From: Mycobacterium sp. GA-2829 | GTDB lineage: Bacteria > Actinomycetota > Actinomycetes > Mycobacteriales > Mycobacteriaceae | Length of the DNA: 64,000 nt | Assembly: GCF_001499965.1 (NCBI RefSeq) | Contig: NZ_LQIT01000025.1 | Coordinates: 1-64,000, forward strand | Direction of reading: 5' to 3' | In this document: positions 26,599 through 34,704 of the stretch, piece by piece | Layout of the letters: each line of letters starts with the position of its first letter | Numbering within the stretch: the first letter of the stretch is position 1 | Made by a program: the position numbers and the translations under genes | The notes under the pieces: model-generated | What the model saw: the letters and a program-made list of their open reading frames with translations, nothing else | What the model was told of the DNA's origin: nothing | Database searches by the model: none

Positions 26599-27234
26599 CT
26601 AGGTTTGCGCTTCGGTTGTGGCCGACTGGCCCGTGTTCTGCAGCAGCACGTAATTGCCTAGGCTGCCCAGGAAACCTGCGCAGTGCTGAACGAGTTCATC
26701 TGTGGTGAATTCCAGTTCTCCGTCGAGTCGGCGGCGCAAGACTTCGAATAGCCCTCCCACGCCCAAGGTCGAAGCCAAATGGGCAACCCCCACGGCAGAG
26801 TCGGCGATGTCGAGGTGAAGTCTGGCTTCGCGCAAGACAAGGTCGGTGAAACCTGCCATTAGTTCGCTGCGTAGCTCTCGGAGCAGCGGCTCGGTTGCAG
26901 ATTCCACGAACAGGATCCGACCCAGCCGCGGGTCGTTGTCGATCATGCCGACCAGCCTGCGGATTGGCGCGTACGCCAATACCTCCGGTGGCTCGCCGGC
27001 ATCGGGGATCGCGTCGACTATCACCTCCTGGAAGGTGGCATAGAGCTGCTGGTAGACAGCCCGCAGGAGTGCGTCTCGGTCGGAGAAGTGCTGGTAGAAG
27101 TACCGTGACGTGACACCCGATTCAGCGCAGACGGCAGTCACAGTGGCGGCGGCAACGCCGCGCGTGCCGATCAACTCCGTTGCGGCCTCGATGAGACGGG
27201 TGCGCCGGTTCCGGTGACGCTCCTCGGCGGACAT
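26599..27234 (-). CDS. TetR-family regulator, probable repressor of mmpL
   Basis: 211 aa from ATG 27,234 (MSAEERHRNRRTRLIEAATE). The HTH reads 'VTAVCAESGVTSRYFYQHFS', the common TetR pattern. The frame continues upstream to 27,372 but that part is not TetR-like and crosses the intergenic promoter. It is on the same strand as mmpL, 330 bp upstream, with the mmpL operator between them, and divergent from the PF10118 gene. Confidence 0.88.
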   Translation of the reverse strand: MSAEERHRNRRTRLIEAATELIGTRGVAAATVTAVCAESGVTSRYFYQHFSDRDALLRAVYQQLYATFQEVIVDAIPDAGEPPEVLAYAPIRRLVGMIDNDPRLGRILFVESATEPLLRELRSELMAGFTDLVLREARLHLDIADSAVGVAHLASTLGVGGLFEVLRRRLDGELEFTTDELVQHCAGFLGSLGNYVLLQNTGQSATTEAQT

Positions 27235-27282
27235 TCCGCTATACACCCGCGCCGAAACCACGTGGATAGCTTGCCATCTAAT

Positions 27283-27304
27283 TCTGACAAGGCTTAGAGT
27301 CAGA
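27283..27304. promoter_or_regulatory. short inverted repeat in the TetR/PF10118 intergenic region
   Basis: TCTGAC at 27,283 and GTCAGA at 27,299 form a 6-bp inverted repeat with a 10-base gap, in the 104-bp region between the divergent genes. It could be an operator for the TetR protein but is weak. Confidence 0.3.
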
Positions 27305-27338
27305 TTGACAGCGCGTCCTTGGCGAATGGGAGAACAAC

Positions 27339-28208
27339 ATGAGCGACGATTCGTCCACACGGCCCACCGCACGGGTCGTCCCGAAGCCCCGCCGTGTTCG
27401 ATTCGATATGCCTGCTGGGACCAGTCGGCAGCACTTCGTTGATGGCGACTTGGTGATGAGCCACTTTGTGTCCACCTTGTCGGCCACGTTCCCCGAAGGC
27501 GAAGACTTCTTTATCCGGTCAGTCCGCGAGTACCGGGACCACATCAGCGACGCTGACCTCAAGGAGGCGGTCAAGGGGTTTATCGCACAAGAGGCCACCC
27601 ACCGACACCAGCATCGGCTGCTCAACGATCGGCTTCAAGCAATGGGCTATCCCACCGAGGGGATCGATCGGCATGTCAAGAAGCTGGTTGGCCGACTTGA
27701 GAAGCGTTTTTCTCCCAAGATGCGCCTGGCTGTGACGGCCGCCCTCGAGCACTACACGGCGACATTCGCCGAGATCATTCTCACCAGCGACGAAGCTCAA
27801 GAACTGATCGGCGACACCGAAGTGCGGCCTATTCTGCTCTGGCACGCACTGGAAGAATGCGAGCATAAGGCCGTTGCTTTCGATGTCTACGAGACGGTCG
27901 GTGGAAGCGAACGCACCAGGGTCTGGGGGATGCGGATCGCCAGCCTCCTCTTGTTCAGCGAGTTGGTCATCCAGACCACCCGCTCTCTGGCTGGTGACCG
28001 TTCCGCCTACAACCCGGTGCGCTTGCTGCGCAGCCTTCGAGCCTTCCGTCATAACCCGCTATTCAGCCCAGCAGCAATTGCGCGCTTTCGCTCCTACACC
28101 CGCGCCGGATTTCATCCCGACGACTGGGACAGCGCAGAAATCCTCGAACGCTGGACCAAGGAACTCTTCGACGCCGATGGTGGCCAGCAAGTGCGTAGTG
28201 GCGTCTAG
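27339..28208 (+). CDS. PF10118-type predicted metal-dependent hydrolase
   Basis: 289 aa. Metal-ligand-like motifs spaced along a helical protein: 'FIAQEATHRHQHRLLND', 'ALEHYTATFAEIIL' and 'ALEECEHKAVAFDVYE' (ExxH-type pairs), resembling a ferritin-like di-iron bundle. Members of this family are annotated as metal-dependent hydrolases, with no settled reaction. A ribosome site GGGAG precedes ATG 27,339. It is divergent from the TetR gene and probably co-regulated with mmpL. Confidence 0.82.
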   Translation: MSDDSSTRPTARVVPKPRRVRFDMPAGTSRQHFVDGDLVMSHFVSTLSATFPEGEDFFIRSVREYRDHISDADLKEAVKGFIAQEATHRHQHRLLNDRLQAMGYPTEGIDRHVKKLVGRLEKRFSPKMRLAVTAALEHYTATFAEIILTSDEAQELIGDTEVRPILLWHALEECEHKAVAFDVYETVGGSERTRVWGMRIASLLLFSELVIQTTRSLAGDRSAYNPVRLLRSLRAFRHNPLFSPAAIARFRSYTRAGFHPDDWDSAEILERWTKELFDADGGQQVRSGV

Positions 28209-28341
28209 CTCGACCAGAGCCCGGCACAGTTCAAAGTCGGCCTTAACCGAAGAACACTTCATGGGCTCCGCTTCGCGCGCTGTGAAGTCAAGATCGGTTC
28301 TGACTACTGGCCGATCGATGGTGCTCGACCAACGTCGCGAC

Positions 28342-29232
28342 CTACAGGAGGTTCCGGCCGAGGAACTCGGTGACGGCGCAGCCGAAGGCGTCGTTGTCGT
28401 CGCCGGCGATCATGTGTCCGGTGCCGGATACGTCGACGGTCTCGGCGTGGGGAACCAGTTGCTTGAACTCGTCGACGGTGGCTTGGGAGACCACGTCGGA
28501 CAAGAGGCCCCTTACGAGAAGTGTTGGGGCATTGACCCGTCGGGCTCCGTCGATCAGCAGGTGGCTGATTGCGTCGAATTGCTCCGTTCCCGTGGTCGAT
28601 TCGTCGCGGAGAAAGTCGAAGTTGGAGTGAATGAATGCCGGGTCCCACCGCCAGATCCAGCGGCCGTCGTGACGCTGCCGTAGCACCTTGCGCAGGCCGT
28701 CGACGTTGGCCGGGCGCGAGCGATGGGGGTTGTACGCGGCGATCACCTCTGCGGCGTCAGAGAGGGTGCTAAAGCCATCGGGATGTGCGGCCATGAACGT
28801 CACCACGCGACGGGCGCCCTGGAATTCAAGTCGCGGGGTGACGTCGACCAGGACGACCGCCGCCCACGACGCCCCGGATGTCAACAGATGCGTGCCGAGC
28901 ACGGTCATGCCCCCAAGGGATGCACCTACGACCGCAGGGGCGGTATAGGCGCTGAAGTGCTCGCGCACGGCGAGAAGATCGGTCGCGAGTCGCTCGATGT
29001 CGTACCTGCCGGCTGGGTCCCAGTCGCTGTCGCCGTGACCGCGGGTGTCGTAGGCGACGACTGTGTATCCGCATGCGTGGAGGCGACGCGCTGAAGTGCT
29101 CCACGCGTGCCGGTTCTGGCCGCCGCCGTGCAGGAGCAGCACGACGGGACGGGCGTCATCGTGGCCGTAGCAGTCCGCAGCCAGGGCGATCCCGTCCTGG
29201 GTTCGGACCCGATGCTGCACGGCGGAGGTCAT
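28342..29232 (-). CDS. alpha/beta hydrolase
   Basis: 296 aa with the canonical fold order: oxyanion 'VVLLLHGGGQNRHAW', 'YDTRGHGDSDWDPAGRYDIE', nucleophile elbow 'AVVGASLGGMTVLGTH' (Ser), acid region 'PTLLVRGLLSDVVS' and catalytic His in 'VDVSGTGHMIAGDDNDAF'. Substrate unknown. The ribosome site GGAAGG lies just before ATG 29,232. It follows the hotdog thioesterase gene in the same direction with a 58-bp gap, so both may be in one operon for acyl or ester turnover. Confidence 0.92.
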   Translation of the reverse strand: MTSAVQHRVRTQDGIALAADCYGHDDARPVVLLLHGGGQNRHAWSTSARRLHACGYTVVAYDTRGHGDSDWDPAGRYDIERLATDLLAVREHFSAYTAPAVVGASLGGMTVLGTHLLTSGASWAAVVLVDVTPRLEFQGARRVVTFMAAHPDGFSTLSDAAEVIAAYNPHRSRPANVDGLRKVLRQRHDGRWIWRWDPAFIHSNFDFLRDESTTGTEQFDAISHLLIDGARRVNAPTLLVRGLLSDVVSQATVDEFKQLVPHAETVDVSGTGHMIAGDDNDAFGCAVTEFLGRNLL

Positions 29233-29290
29233 GACACCTTCCTGGCGAGATCGTCGTCCGCCCGAAGCGTGGGCCCGGCAGCAAGCGCCT

Positions 29291-29743
29291 TCATAGTGCG
29301 TTGCCCGCGGCGTTCACGATCGTGACCGTGCCCTGGGCTACGCAGACGGCTTTGTCGCCGTTGCTAATGTCGATGCGCGCCACTCCACTGCGCTTGCCCA
29401 GCGACACGATGTCGGTGACGGCGACACACACACCGGTGGACACGGGTCGCAGCAGGTTTAGCTTGAATTCGGTGGTGGCGACCCATGATCCGGCCGGAAT
29501 GACGGGGTAGAACACGACTCCGAGACAGTGGTCGACCATCGCCGATAGACATCCGCCGTGCAGGGTGCCGAAGGGTGTGAGCAGTTCGGCACGGGTTTCC
29601 ATCTCTGCCACCAGCCGACCGGCGGCGAGTTCGGTGTGCCGAAAGCTCAGAAACCTCGACAGTCCACCTGCTGTGTTCGGCGATCTGAGCAGCTGGTCGG
29701 CGATCTGCTCATCGAAGTGCGCGAATGTCACTGCCACCACCAT
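29291..29743 (-). CDS. PaaI-like hotdog-fold thioesterase
   Basis: 150 aa. The 4HBT/PaaI pattern 'ELLTPFGTLHGGCLSAMVDH' carries the conserved HGG and the acidic residue at the helix start, followed by 'TTEFKLNLLRPVSTGVCVAV' and 'GKRSGVARIDISNGDKAVCV'. Such enzymes hydrolyse acyl-CoA thioesters. ATG 29,743 is preceded by GGAGAAAGGGGC. Its start overlaps the end of a thioesterase remnant read in another frame. Confidence 0.9.
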   Translation of the reverse strand: MVVAVTFAHFDEQIADQLLRSPNTAGGLSRFLSFRHTELAAGRLVAEMETRAELLTPFGTLHGGCLSAMVDHCLGVVFYPVIPAGSWVATTEFKLNLLRPVSTGVCVAVTDIVSLGKRSGVARIDISNGDKAVCVAQGTVTIVNAAGNAL

Positions 29744-29769
29744 GCCCCTTTCTCCTGTCCGGTCATGGG

Positions 29770-29893
29770 TCGATCACCGTTCGAGCCCGCGAATCGTTTG
29801 AGCATGTCGCCGAATGCGCCGAGGTCGCCGTGCGCGGCGGAGTGCTCGATATCGACGGCGATGAAGAACCTGGCCGCGCGGTGATGCACACGA
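29770..29893 (-). pseudogene. 3' remnant of a second thioesterase gene
   Basis: The minus strand encodes 'RAARFFIAVDIEHSAAHGDL' followed by GAFGDMLKRFAG. This is the same C-terminal pattern as the thioesterase at 34,090-34,602 ('FIVVSPEHFAAHGDVSAFGD' then LLEQFSRRGG). No start or HGG-containing front half exists: the segment upstream is the P450 3' end. I read it as the tail of a lost or rearranged hotdog gene. Confidence 0.55.
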
Positions 29894-29917
29894 CGCGTCG
29901 TCGAGGAGGGGCACGGG

Positions 29918-31114
29918 CTAGACCGGTGTGGTCCAAGTGATGGGCAGCGATGTGTAGCCGCGGATCGGTCCGGACCGCAGCCGCCGCGCCGATTCAAGAT
30001 CGACCTCCCAGTCGGGCACCTTGTCCAACAGAGCATCCAGAGCGATGCGGGCCTCCATCCGCGCCAGTGCCGCGCCCAGACAGAAGTGGATGCCGCGACC
30101 GAAGGCGACCTGGTGCTCACTGGTGCGCTCGATGTCGAACACGTCAGGATCGGGGAAGGCGCGCTCGTCGCGGTTGGCCGACCCGAACAGCAGCAGCACC
30201 TTCTCACCTTGACGCATGGTCGTGTCGTGCAGTGTGACGTCGCGGGTCAGGGTTCGTGAAAGTCCCTGTGCCGGTGAGTCGTAGCGCAGCAACTCCTCAA
30301 CTGCCGGCCCCAATAGTGTTCGATCGGCGGCCAGGCGTCGGCGGGTCTGCCGATGCTGGGCCAGCACGACCGCGGAGTTCCCCAGCAGATTGGTGGTGGT
30401 CTCGTAGCCCGCGACGAGCAGCAGCGCGCAGAAGCCGAGGACTTCCTCGTCGGTCAGTCTGATCCCGTCGACTGTGGCGTTCGCCAACGCCGACATCATG
30501 TCCTCGCGGGGGGTTTGGCGGCGGTCGGCGAGGAAGTCGGTGAAGTAGGCGTAGATCGAGGTGGCGGCGGTCAGTGCGTCGGTGGTTTGTCCGTGGTTGA
30601 CGTCGACCTGGACCAGTTGGCTCGACCACAATCGGAACTGATCACGATCGGTGGCGGGAATGCCCAGTAGATCGGCGATCACCGCGGCGGGCAGGATCGC
30701 GGCGAAGTCGGTCACGAAGTCCGCCGAACCAGAGCCCTCGTCGAGGCGCTCGAACAACTCCGCGGCCATCTGTGTGATGGCGCCCTGCAGCCCGGCCACC
30801 CGCCGGGGAGTGAACGCCCGGCTCACCAGGGCACGCAACTGGTCGTGGCGCGGAGGGTCCATCACGATCATCATCGGCAGGAACGAGCCGATGAAGTCCG
30901 ATCCCGGTGGGGTGGGGAAGATGCCGTCCACCGAGGAGTACGTGCCGTGATCCAGTGCTGCGGCCTGGACGTCGGCGTGCCGGCTCAACACCCAGGTATG
31001 GGATTCCTCGGCGCGGTACACCGGAGCCGTGTCACGCAACGACCGATACGTCGGATAGGGGTCGTTGAGAATCGAGGCGTCGAACGGGTCGTAACGAATT
31101 TGCACCGAGACCAC
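29918..31114 (-). CDS. cytochrome P450 (CYP)
   Basis: 398 aa soluble bacterial P450. I-helix 'ALLLVAGYETTTNLLGNSAV', ExxR in 'VEELLRYDSPAQGLSR', and the heme-binding loop 'VAFGRGIHFCLGAALARMEA' with the cysteine thiolate ligand are all present. It hydroxylates a lipid-like or xenobiotic substrate using external redox partners, none of which are adjacent. GTG 31,114 is chosen because GGAGG lies 6 bases upstream; the longer frame to 31,195 runs into the TetR operator. It is divergent from the TetR/LLM operon across a perfect palindrome. Confidence 0.93.
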   Translation of the reverse strand: MVSVQIRYDPFDASILNDPYPTYRSLRDTAPVYRAEESHTWVLSRHADVQAAALDHGTYSSVDGIFPTPPGSDFIGSFLPMMIVMDPPRHDQLRALVSRAFTPRRVAGLQGAITQMAAELFERLDEGSGSADFVTDFAAILPAAVIADLLGIPATDRDQFRLWSSQLVQVDVNHGQTTDALTAATSIYAYFTDFLADRRQTPREDMMSALANATVDGIRLTDEEVLGFCALLLVAGYETTTNLLGNSAVVLAQHRQTRRRLAADRTLLGPAVEELLRYDSPAQGLSRTLTRDVTLHDTTMRQGEKVLLLFGSANRDERAFPDPDVFDIERTSEHQVAFGRGIHFCLGAALARMEARIALDALLDKVPDWEVDLESARRLRSGPIRGYTSLPITWTTPV

Positions 31115-31141
31115 CAAGACCTCCGACCACCAAAGTAACGA

Positions 31142-31166
31142 CGGTTTAGACTCGCAGTCTAAACCG
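31142..31166. promoter_or_regulatory. 25-bp perfect palindrome, operator of the P450/TetR divergent pair
   Basis: CGGTTTAGACT-CGC-AGTCTAAACCG is a perfect 11-bp inverted repeat centred in the 73-bp gap between the divergent P450 (start 31,114) and TetR (start 31,188) genes. It is an ideal site for a TetR dimer and would control both promoters. Confidence 0.8.
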
Positions 31167-31187
31167 GCCGAACGGGACAGGGGGGCA

Positions 31188-31784
31188 ATGCGCAAGATTC
31201 CACGTCAGATCTCTGACCGGCTTCCCGCCGCGGCGGACTTGTTCGCCGAGAAGGGGCTCAACGACTCCAAGATCGAAGACGTCGCCGCGGTGACCGGTGT
31301 GCCGAAAGCGACGCTGTACTACTACTTCGCCGGTAAAGAGGACATCCTTGCTTTCCTGCTCGAAGACCTCCTCAAGGACATCTTCGATGCTGTGACCGCG
31401 ATCGTGCACACCGGCGGCACCGGTGCCGAACGCCTCGAACTCGTGATCCGCGCACAACTGCGGGCAATGGCGCAGCGGCCAGCGGTATGCCGTGCACTCA
31501 TCGGCGAATTGGGACGAGCGGCCCGCATGCCGGCTATCGCCGAGATGATCAATACCGCCTACCAACAACCCGTCGAAACCCTGCTCATCGAAGGGGCCCG
31601 CGACGGATCCCTCGTCGCTCAGCCCGATGCGCGATCGACGTCGATTGCGCTGTTCGGCGCGGTCACCATCAATGCACTCATGTACCTGGTCACCGATAAC
31701 CACCTCGACGAGACGGTGGTCGCCAGCACCCTCAGCGCCGTCATGTTCGACGGGCTGCGCCCGCGCACAGGAGACCAGTCATGA
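31188..31784 (+). CDS. TetR-family regulator
   Basis: 198 aa. HTH 'IEDVAAVTGVPKATLYYYFA' after 'LPAAADLFAEKGLNDSK'. The C-terminal domain is helical. It probably represses both itself with the LLM oxidoreductase and the divergent P450 through the palindrome at 31,142. It is coupled to the next gene by an ATGA overlap. Confidence 0.92.
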   Translation: MRKIPRQISDRLPAAADLFAEKGLNDSKIEDVAAVTGVPKATLYYYFAGKEDILAFLLEDLLKDIFDAVTAIVHTGGTGAERLELVIRAQLRAMAQRPAVCRALIGELGRAARMPAIAEMINTAYQQPVETLLIEGARDGSLVAQPDARSTSIALFGAVTINALMYLVTDNHLDETVVASTLSAVMFDGLRPRTGDQS

Positions 31785-32830
31785 GCACCTACGGCCTGTC
31801 GGTTCTCGGCGCGGATCTGAAGTCACTGGCCCAGACCGCCCAGGCCGCTGATGCGGCCGGGTTCGACGCCGTATGGGCCTCGGAGTTCTATTCTCGGTCC
31901 GGATCGATCTCCATGGCCGCGATGGCCAACAGCACCCAGAACTGTCGGATCGGTTCCTCCATTCTCTACGGCGTCGGCCGAAGCCCCCTGGTGCTGGCCA
32001 CCGAGGCGCGCGACCTCGACGAACTCTCCAACGGACGACTGGTACTCGGCATCGGCAACGGCACCAAACGGATGATGGGCGACTGGCACGGCGTGCCCGA
32101 CACCTCCGCACCCGCCCTGCGGATGGAAGAACTCGTGATGCTGCTGCGCCGGATATGGAACCTGCATGAAGGCCCGATCCATCACGAGGGCCGTTTCTAC
32201 AGAATGAATCTCACCCCGACCGGCGACGTGGGACCCTCCAGCAGGCCGATCCCGATCGTCACTGCCGGTGTCCGGCCCCGGATGTGCGAGGCGGCCGGGC
32301 GGGTGGCCGACGGCCTAGCCGGACATCCGCTGTTCACAACCACCTACGTCGAAGAGGTCGTCCGGCCCGCTATCGCCAGGGGCGCCGCGCACACCGGCCG
32401 CGACCCCAATGACGTGGAAATCATTTCCATGGTGATGTGCGCCATCCACGACGACGCCGAGGTCGCCAGGCGCGAACTGGCGCAGCAGATTGCGTTCTAC
32501 TCCTCGGTCAAATCCTACGAGACGGTACTCGATGTGAACGGCTTCGCCAGCGAAGGCCGAGCCATCCGGCAAGCATTCGCCCAGCGCGATTTCCCGGCGA
32601 TGTTCGCCGCTGTGTCCGAGGAGATGATCGACGCCATGGGTGTCGCCGGGACGGCGCACGAGGTCCGTGAACAATTGAGACGGTACAACGGCGTCCTCGA
32701 CCACATCATGCTGTATTCACCATCGGTCGGCATCACTGCCGAACGCGTGCAACAAAACCTCGACAGCATCATCCGGGAATGCTCGCCCGCCTCGATGTCG
32801 CCAGGGCGGTCCTGTCCACGTTCAACCTGA
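31781..32830 (+). CDS. LLM-class F420-dependent oxidoreductase
   Basis: 349 aa TIM barrel of the luciferase-like monooxygenase family. 'LAQTAQAADAAGFDAVWASE', 'GSSILYGVGRSPLVLATEAR', 'DLDELSNGRLVLGIGNG' and 'PIPIVTAGVRPRMCEAAGRV' are typical of mycobacterial F420-type members. F420 rather than FMN use is inference from the lineage. ATG 31,781 overlaps the TetR stop by 4 bp. Together with the divergent P450 it suggests oxidation of one class of substrate, perhaps a steroid or other lipid-like compound. Confidence 0.9.
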   Translation: MSTYGLSVLGADLKSLAQTAQAADAAGFDAVWASEFYSRSGSISMAAMANSTQNCRIGSSILYGVGRSPLVLATEARDLDELSNGRLVLGIGNGTKRMMGDWHGVPDTSAPALRMEELVMLLRRIWNLHEGPIHHEGRFYRMNLTPTGDVGPSSRPIPIVTAGVRPRMCEAAGRVADGLAGHPLFTTTYVEEVVRPAIARGAAHTGRDPNDVEIISMVMCAIHDDAEVARRELAQQIAFYSSVKSYETVLDVNGFASEGRAIRQAFAQRDFPAMFAAVSEEMIDAMGVAGTAHEVREQLRRYNGVLDHIMLYSPSVGITAERVQQNLDSIIRECSPASMSPGRSCPRST

Positions 32831-32878
32831 TCCACGTATTGCCGCCCAAGTCGACCCGTCGCAGTGTCCGCGGCCGGA

Positions 32879-33343
32879 TTAGTGGGTCTGCCGCGCCGAC
32901 CCCGCCGATGATTGCCTGACGCTGTTGACGATGTTGGCGTCGTCGGTGTCGGGGAGGTCATGGCGGACCACGCGTACCCGTCCTTGAGGTAGACAGGCCA
33001 TGTAGCCGTGGCGCATGCCATAGAGCTCCCACGCTGTCTGTTCAGCGTCGGGATCGACATCGATGCGATGTCCGCGCGAGAAGCTCAGGTGTAGCCCTCC
33101 ATCGTCGCTGGACCAGGCCTGGGTGCACAGTGCGCCGGCGAGGTTCAGCAGCGGGCGTTCGTGGGTCGCGATCCTGAGGGGGTCAATACGCACCGCCTCG
33201 ATGGGGTAGGTGCCGACGGCAGGAAGCGTCAATAGTAGGGGGCAGGAGATGACGATTTCGTTGTAATCATCGAAATCCAGAACCAGGCCGCCGTGCAGCG
33301 AGAGGCGTTGTACGACAAGGTTTTCGATCCATTGGGTGTACAT
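32879..33343 (-). CDS. DUF6188-like hypothetical protein
   Basis: 154 aa from ATG 33,343 (MYTQWIENLVVQRLSLHGGL). The pattern 'LVLDFDDYNEIVISCPLLLT', 'LNLAGALCTQAWSSDDGGLH' and a final 'WELYGMRHGYMACLPQGRVR' matches a small protein family frequent in mycobacteria (DUF6188), whose function is unknown to me. There is no signal peptide or membrane helix. The promoter region carries the palindrome at 33,396. Confidence 0.7.
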   Translation of the reverse strand: MYTQWIENLVVQRLSLHGGLVLDFDDYNEIVISCPLLLTLPAVGTYPIEAVRIDPLRIATHERPLLNLAGALCTQAWSSDDGGLHLSFSRGHRIDVDPDAEQTAWELYGMRHGYMACLPQGRVRVVRHDLPDTDDANIVNSVRQSSAGSARQTH

Positions 33344-33395
33344 GGCAGTCTCTTTTCGACGCATCGTTGAGCCGTATCCCCAAAGAGTACGCCAA

Positions 33396-33430
33396 GTATC
33401 GCTGCGATACCAGCAGTATCGTTACCGGTA
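33396..33430. promoter_or_regulatory. palindromic operator upstream of the DUF6188 gene
   Basis: GTATCGC-T-GCGATAC (33,396-33,410) is a perfect 15-bp palindrome. It is followed by a looser second site, GTATCGTTACCGGTAG. The half-site GTATCGC/GCGATAC is the same as in the mmpL operator at 26,292, which suggests a shared or related TetR regulator. Confidence 0.6.
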
Positions 33431-34093
33431 GACGGCTGGCCTAGCAGCGCTGGTCACGACGCGCCTGGTGGCTCGGTCAATGCGGTCGCGGGTGTCGGCG
33501 GCTGTCGCGCGGTGGCCGCTGAAGGCCACGAGGTTGGCCAGCCAGATGTCGGAGATGATCCCAGCCACGTGCAGATCGGTAGGAGTGGGCTCGCCGCCCC
33601 TGAGCGTGCGGGCCAGCAGGATCTGGATCTCATCGGCCGCGCGGTCGAGTTCCGCGGCGGCGCGGGTATCTGCGACTGCGAAGGCCCGTGTCATGGCCGT
33701 CGTCAGCCATGGGTCGCGCTGCCAGCGGTCATGCAGATGTGCGGTGAGCCGTTCGAGCCGTTCCAGCGGTGTGCCCTCACCACTCGCCCAGTCCCCGGCC
33801 GAGTCGAGTCGACGGAACTCGCGCGTCAGCGCTGCCACCAGCAAGTGGGTTTTCGCCGGGAAATAGCGGTAAAGCGTGCCGACGGCGATGCCGACCCGCT
33901 CGGCAACTGTCCGCATCTGAACCGCCTCGTAACCACCCGCCGCGGCCACGACCAAAGCTGCATCAAGAATGGTCTCCCGGCGCCGTGCGGACGCGCGTGA
34001 ACGCGACGCGTTAGCGGCTCGCTTCTCTGCAGCGACCGAGTTCGCTTCCGAAGGCGGGGTTTTCCCGTGGCTGCGCGCCTGAGGGACAGTCAT
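33422..34093 (-). CDS. KstR-like TetR-family repressor
   Basis: 223 aa. 'RETILDAALVVAAAGGYEAV' followed by QMRTVAERVGIAVGTLYRYFPAK-type HTH and 'HLLVAALTREFRRLDSAGDW' closely resembles KstR, the cholesterol-catabolism repressor. It carries about 35 extra basic N-terminal residues. 'TPTDLHVAGIISDIWLANLV' also matches the KstR ligand domain. It is likely a paralogue responding to a steroid or other acyl-CoA. ATG 34,093 overlaps the thioesterase stop by 4 bp, so enzyme and regulator are coupled. No exact KstR box was seen in the promoter. Confidence 0.85.
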   Translation of the reverse strand: MTVPQARSHGKTPPSEANSVAAEKRAANASRSRASARRRETILDAALVVAAAGGYEAVQMRTVAERVGIAVGTLYRYFPAKTHLLVAALTREFRRLDSAGDWASGEGTPLERLERLTAHLHDRWQRDPWLTTAMTRAFAVADTRAAAELDRAADEIQILLARTLRGGEPTPTDLHVAGIISDIWLANLVAFSGHRATAADTRDRIDRATRRVVTSAARPAVYR

Positions 34094-34602
34094 GACGGCT
34101 CCGGGTCGAGGCCGCCGCGGCGCGAGAACTGCTCCAGAAGATCGCCGAAAGCGCTGACATCGCCGTGTGCGGCGAAGTGCTCAGGGCTGACGACAATGAA
34201 CACTGCACTGGCGGTGAAGCGGGCGATCCCACCCTCACCCGTGCCTGTCGCCGTGACATGCAGCGCCCGCCCTTCACGAGAGACGATGTGGGCAGTAATC
34301 CGGTGGGTCTGATGCAGCGGCACCGGCCGCAAATATTCGACCGTCAGGGTGCGGGTCACCGCCGGGGTTCCGGCGATCCACAACGTGAAGCCCAGGACGT
34401 CATCACATGCCGCGGCCACTGCCCCGCCATGGGCCAGGCCCGGGGCCCCGATATGGCGCTCATCGAACGTCACATCGGTGTACACCGCGTCGCCGCTACG
34501 ATGCACCACCAACCGCAGTCCGTGGGGGTTGTCCGGGCCGCAACCCATGCATGTCGTGGTGTGCGAGGGCAGCCGCTCGGGCGGCAACAGGCTTTCGGGC
34601 AC
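34090..34602 (-). CDS. PaaI-like hotdog thioesterase
   Basis: 170 aa from GTG 34,602, selected because GGAGGG lies seven bases upstream. An N-terminal zinc-ribbon-like 'TTTCMGCGPDNPHGLRLVVH' (typical of mycobacterial PaaI-type enzymes) precedes the hotdog core 'DERHIGAPGLAHGGAVAAAC' with HGG, then 'TRTLTVEYLRPVPLHQTHRI'. The C-terminal tail 'EHFAAHGDVSAFGDLLEQFS' matches the remnant at 29,770. It forms an operon with the KstR-like gene. Confidence 0.88.
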   Translation of the reverse strand: MPESLLPPERLPSHTTTCMGCGPDNPHGLRLVVHRSGDAVYTDVTFDERHIGAPGLAHGGAVAAACDDVLGFTLWIAGTPAVTRTLTVEYLRPVPLHQTHRITAHIVSREGRALHVTATGTGEGGIARFTASAVFIVVSPEHFAAHGDVSAFGDLLEQFSRRGGLDPEPS

Positions 34603-34621
34603 CGTCACCCTCCAATACGAT

Positions 34622-34640
34622 CGGTTTCGCTGCGCTACCG
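34622..34640. promoter_or_regulatory. imperfect palindrome between thioesterase operon and TetR gene
   Basis: CGGTttCGC-T-GCGctACCG pairs in 7 of 9 positions. Its core CGCTGCG and adjoining TACC resemble the site at 33,396. It sits between divergent genes, where one of the two flanking TetR-type regulators would act. Confidence 0.4.
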
Positions 34641-34704
34641 TTAGTACCACACTGCTAGACTGCCGTGACAGCATCGCGTGAAGATCGACCGCCGAGGTGA
34701 ACGA

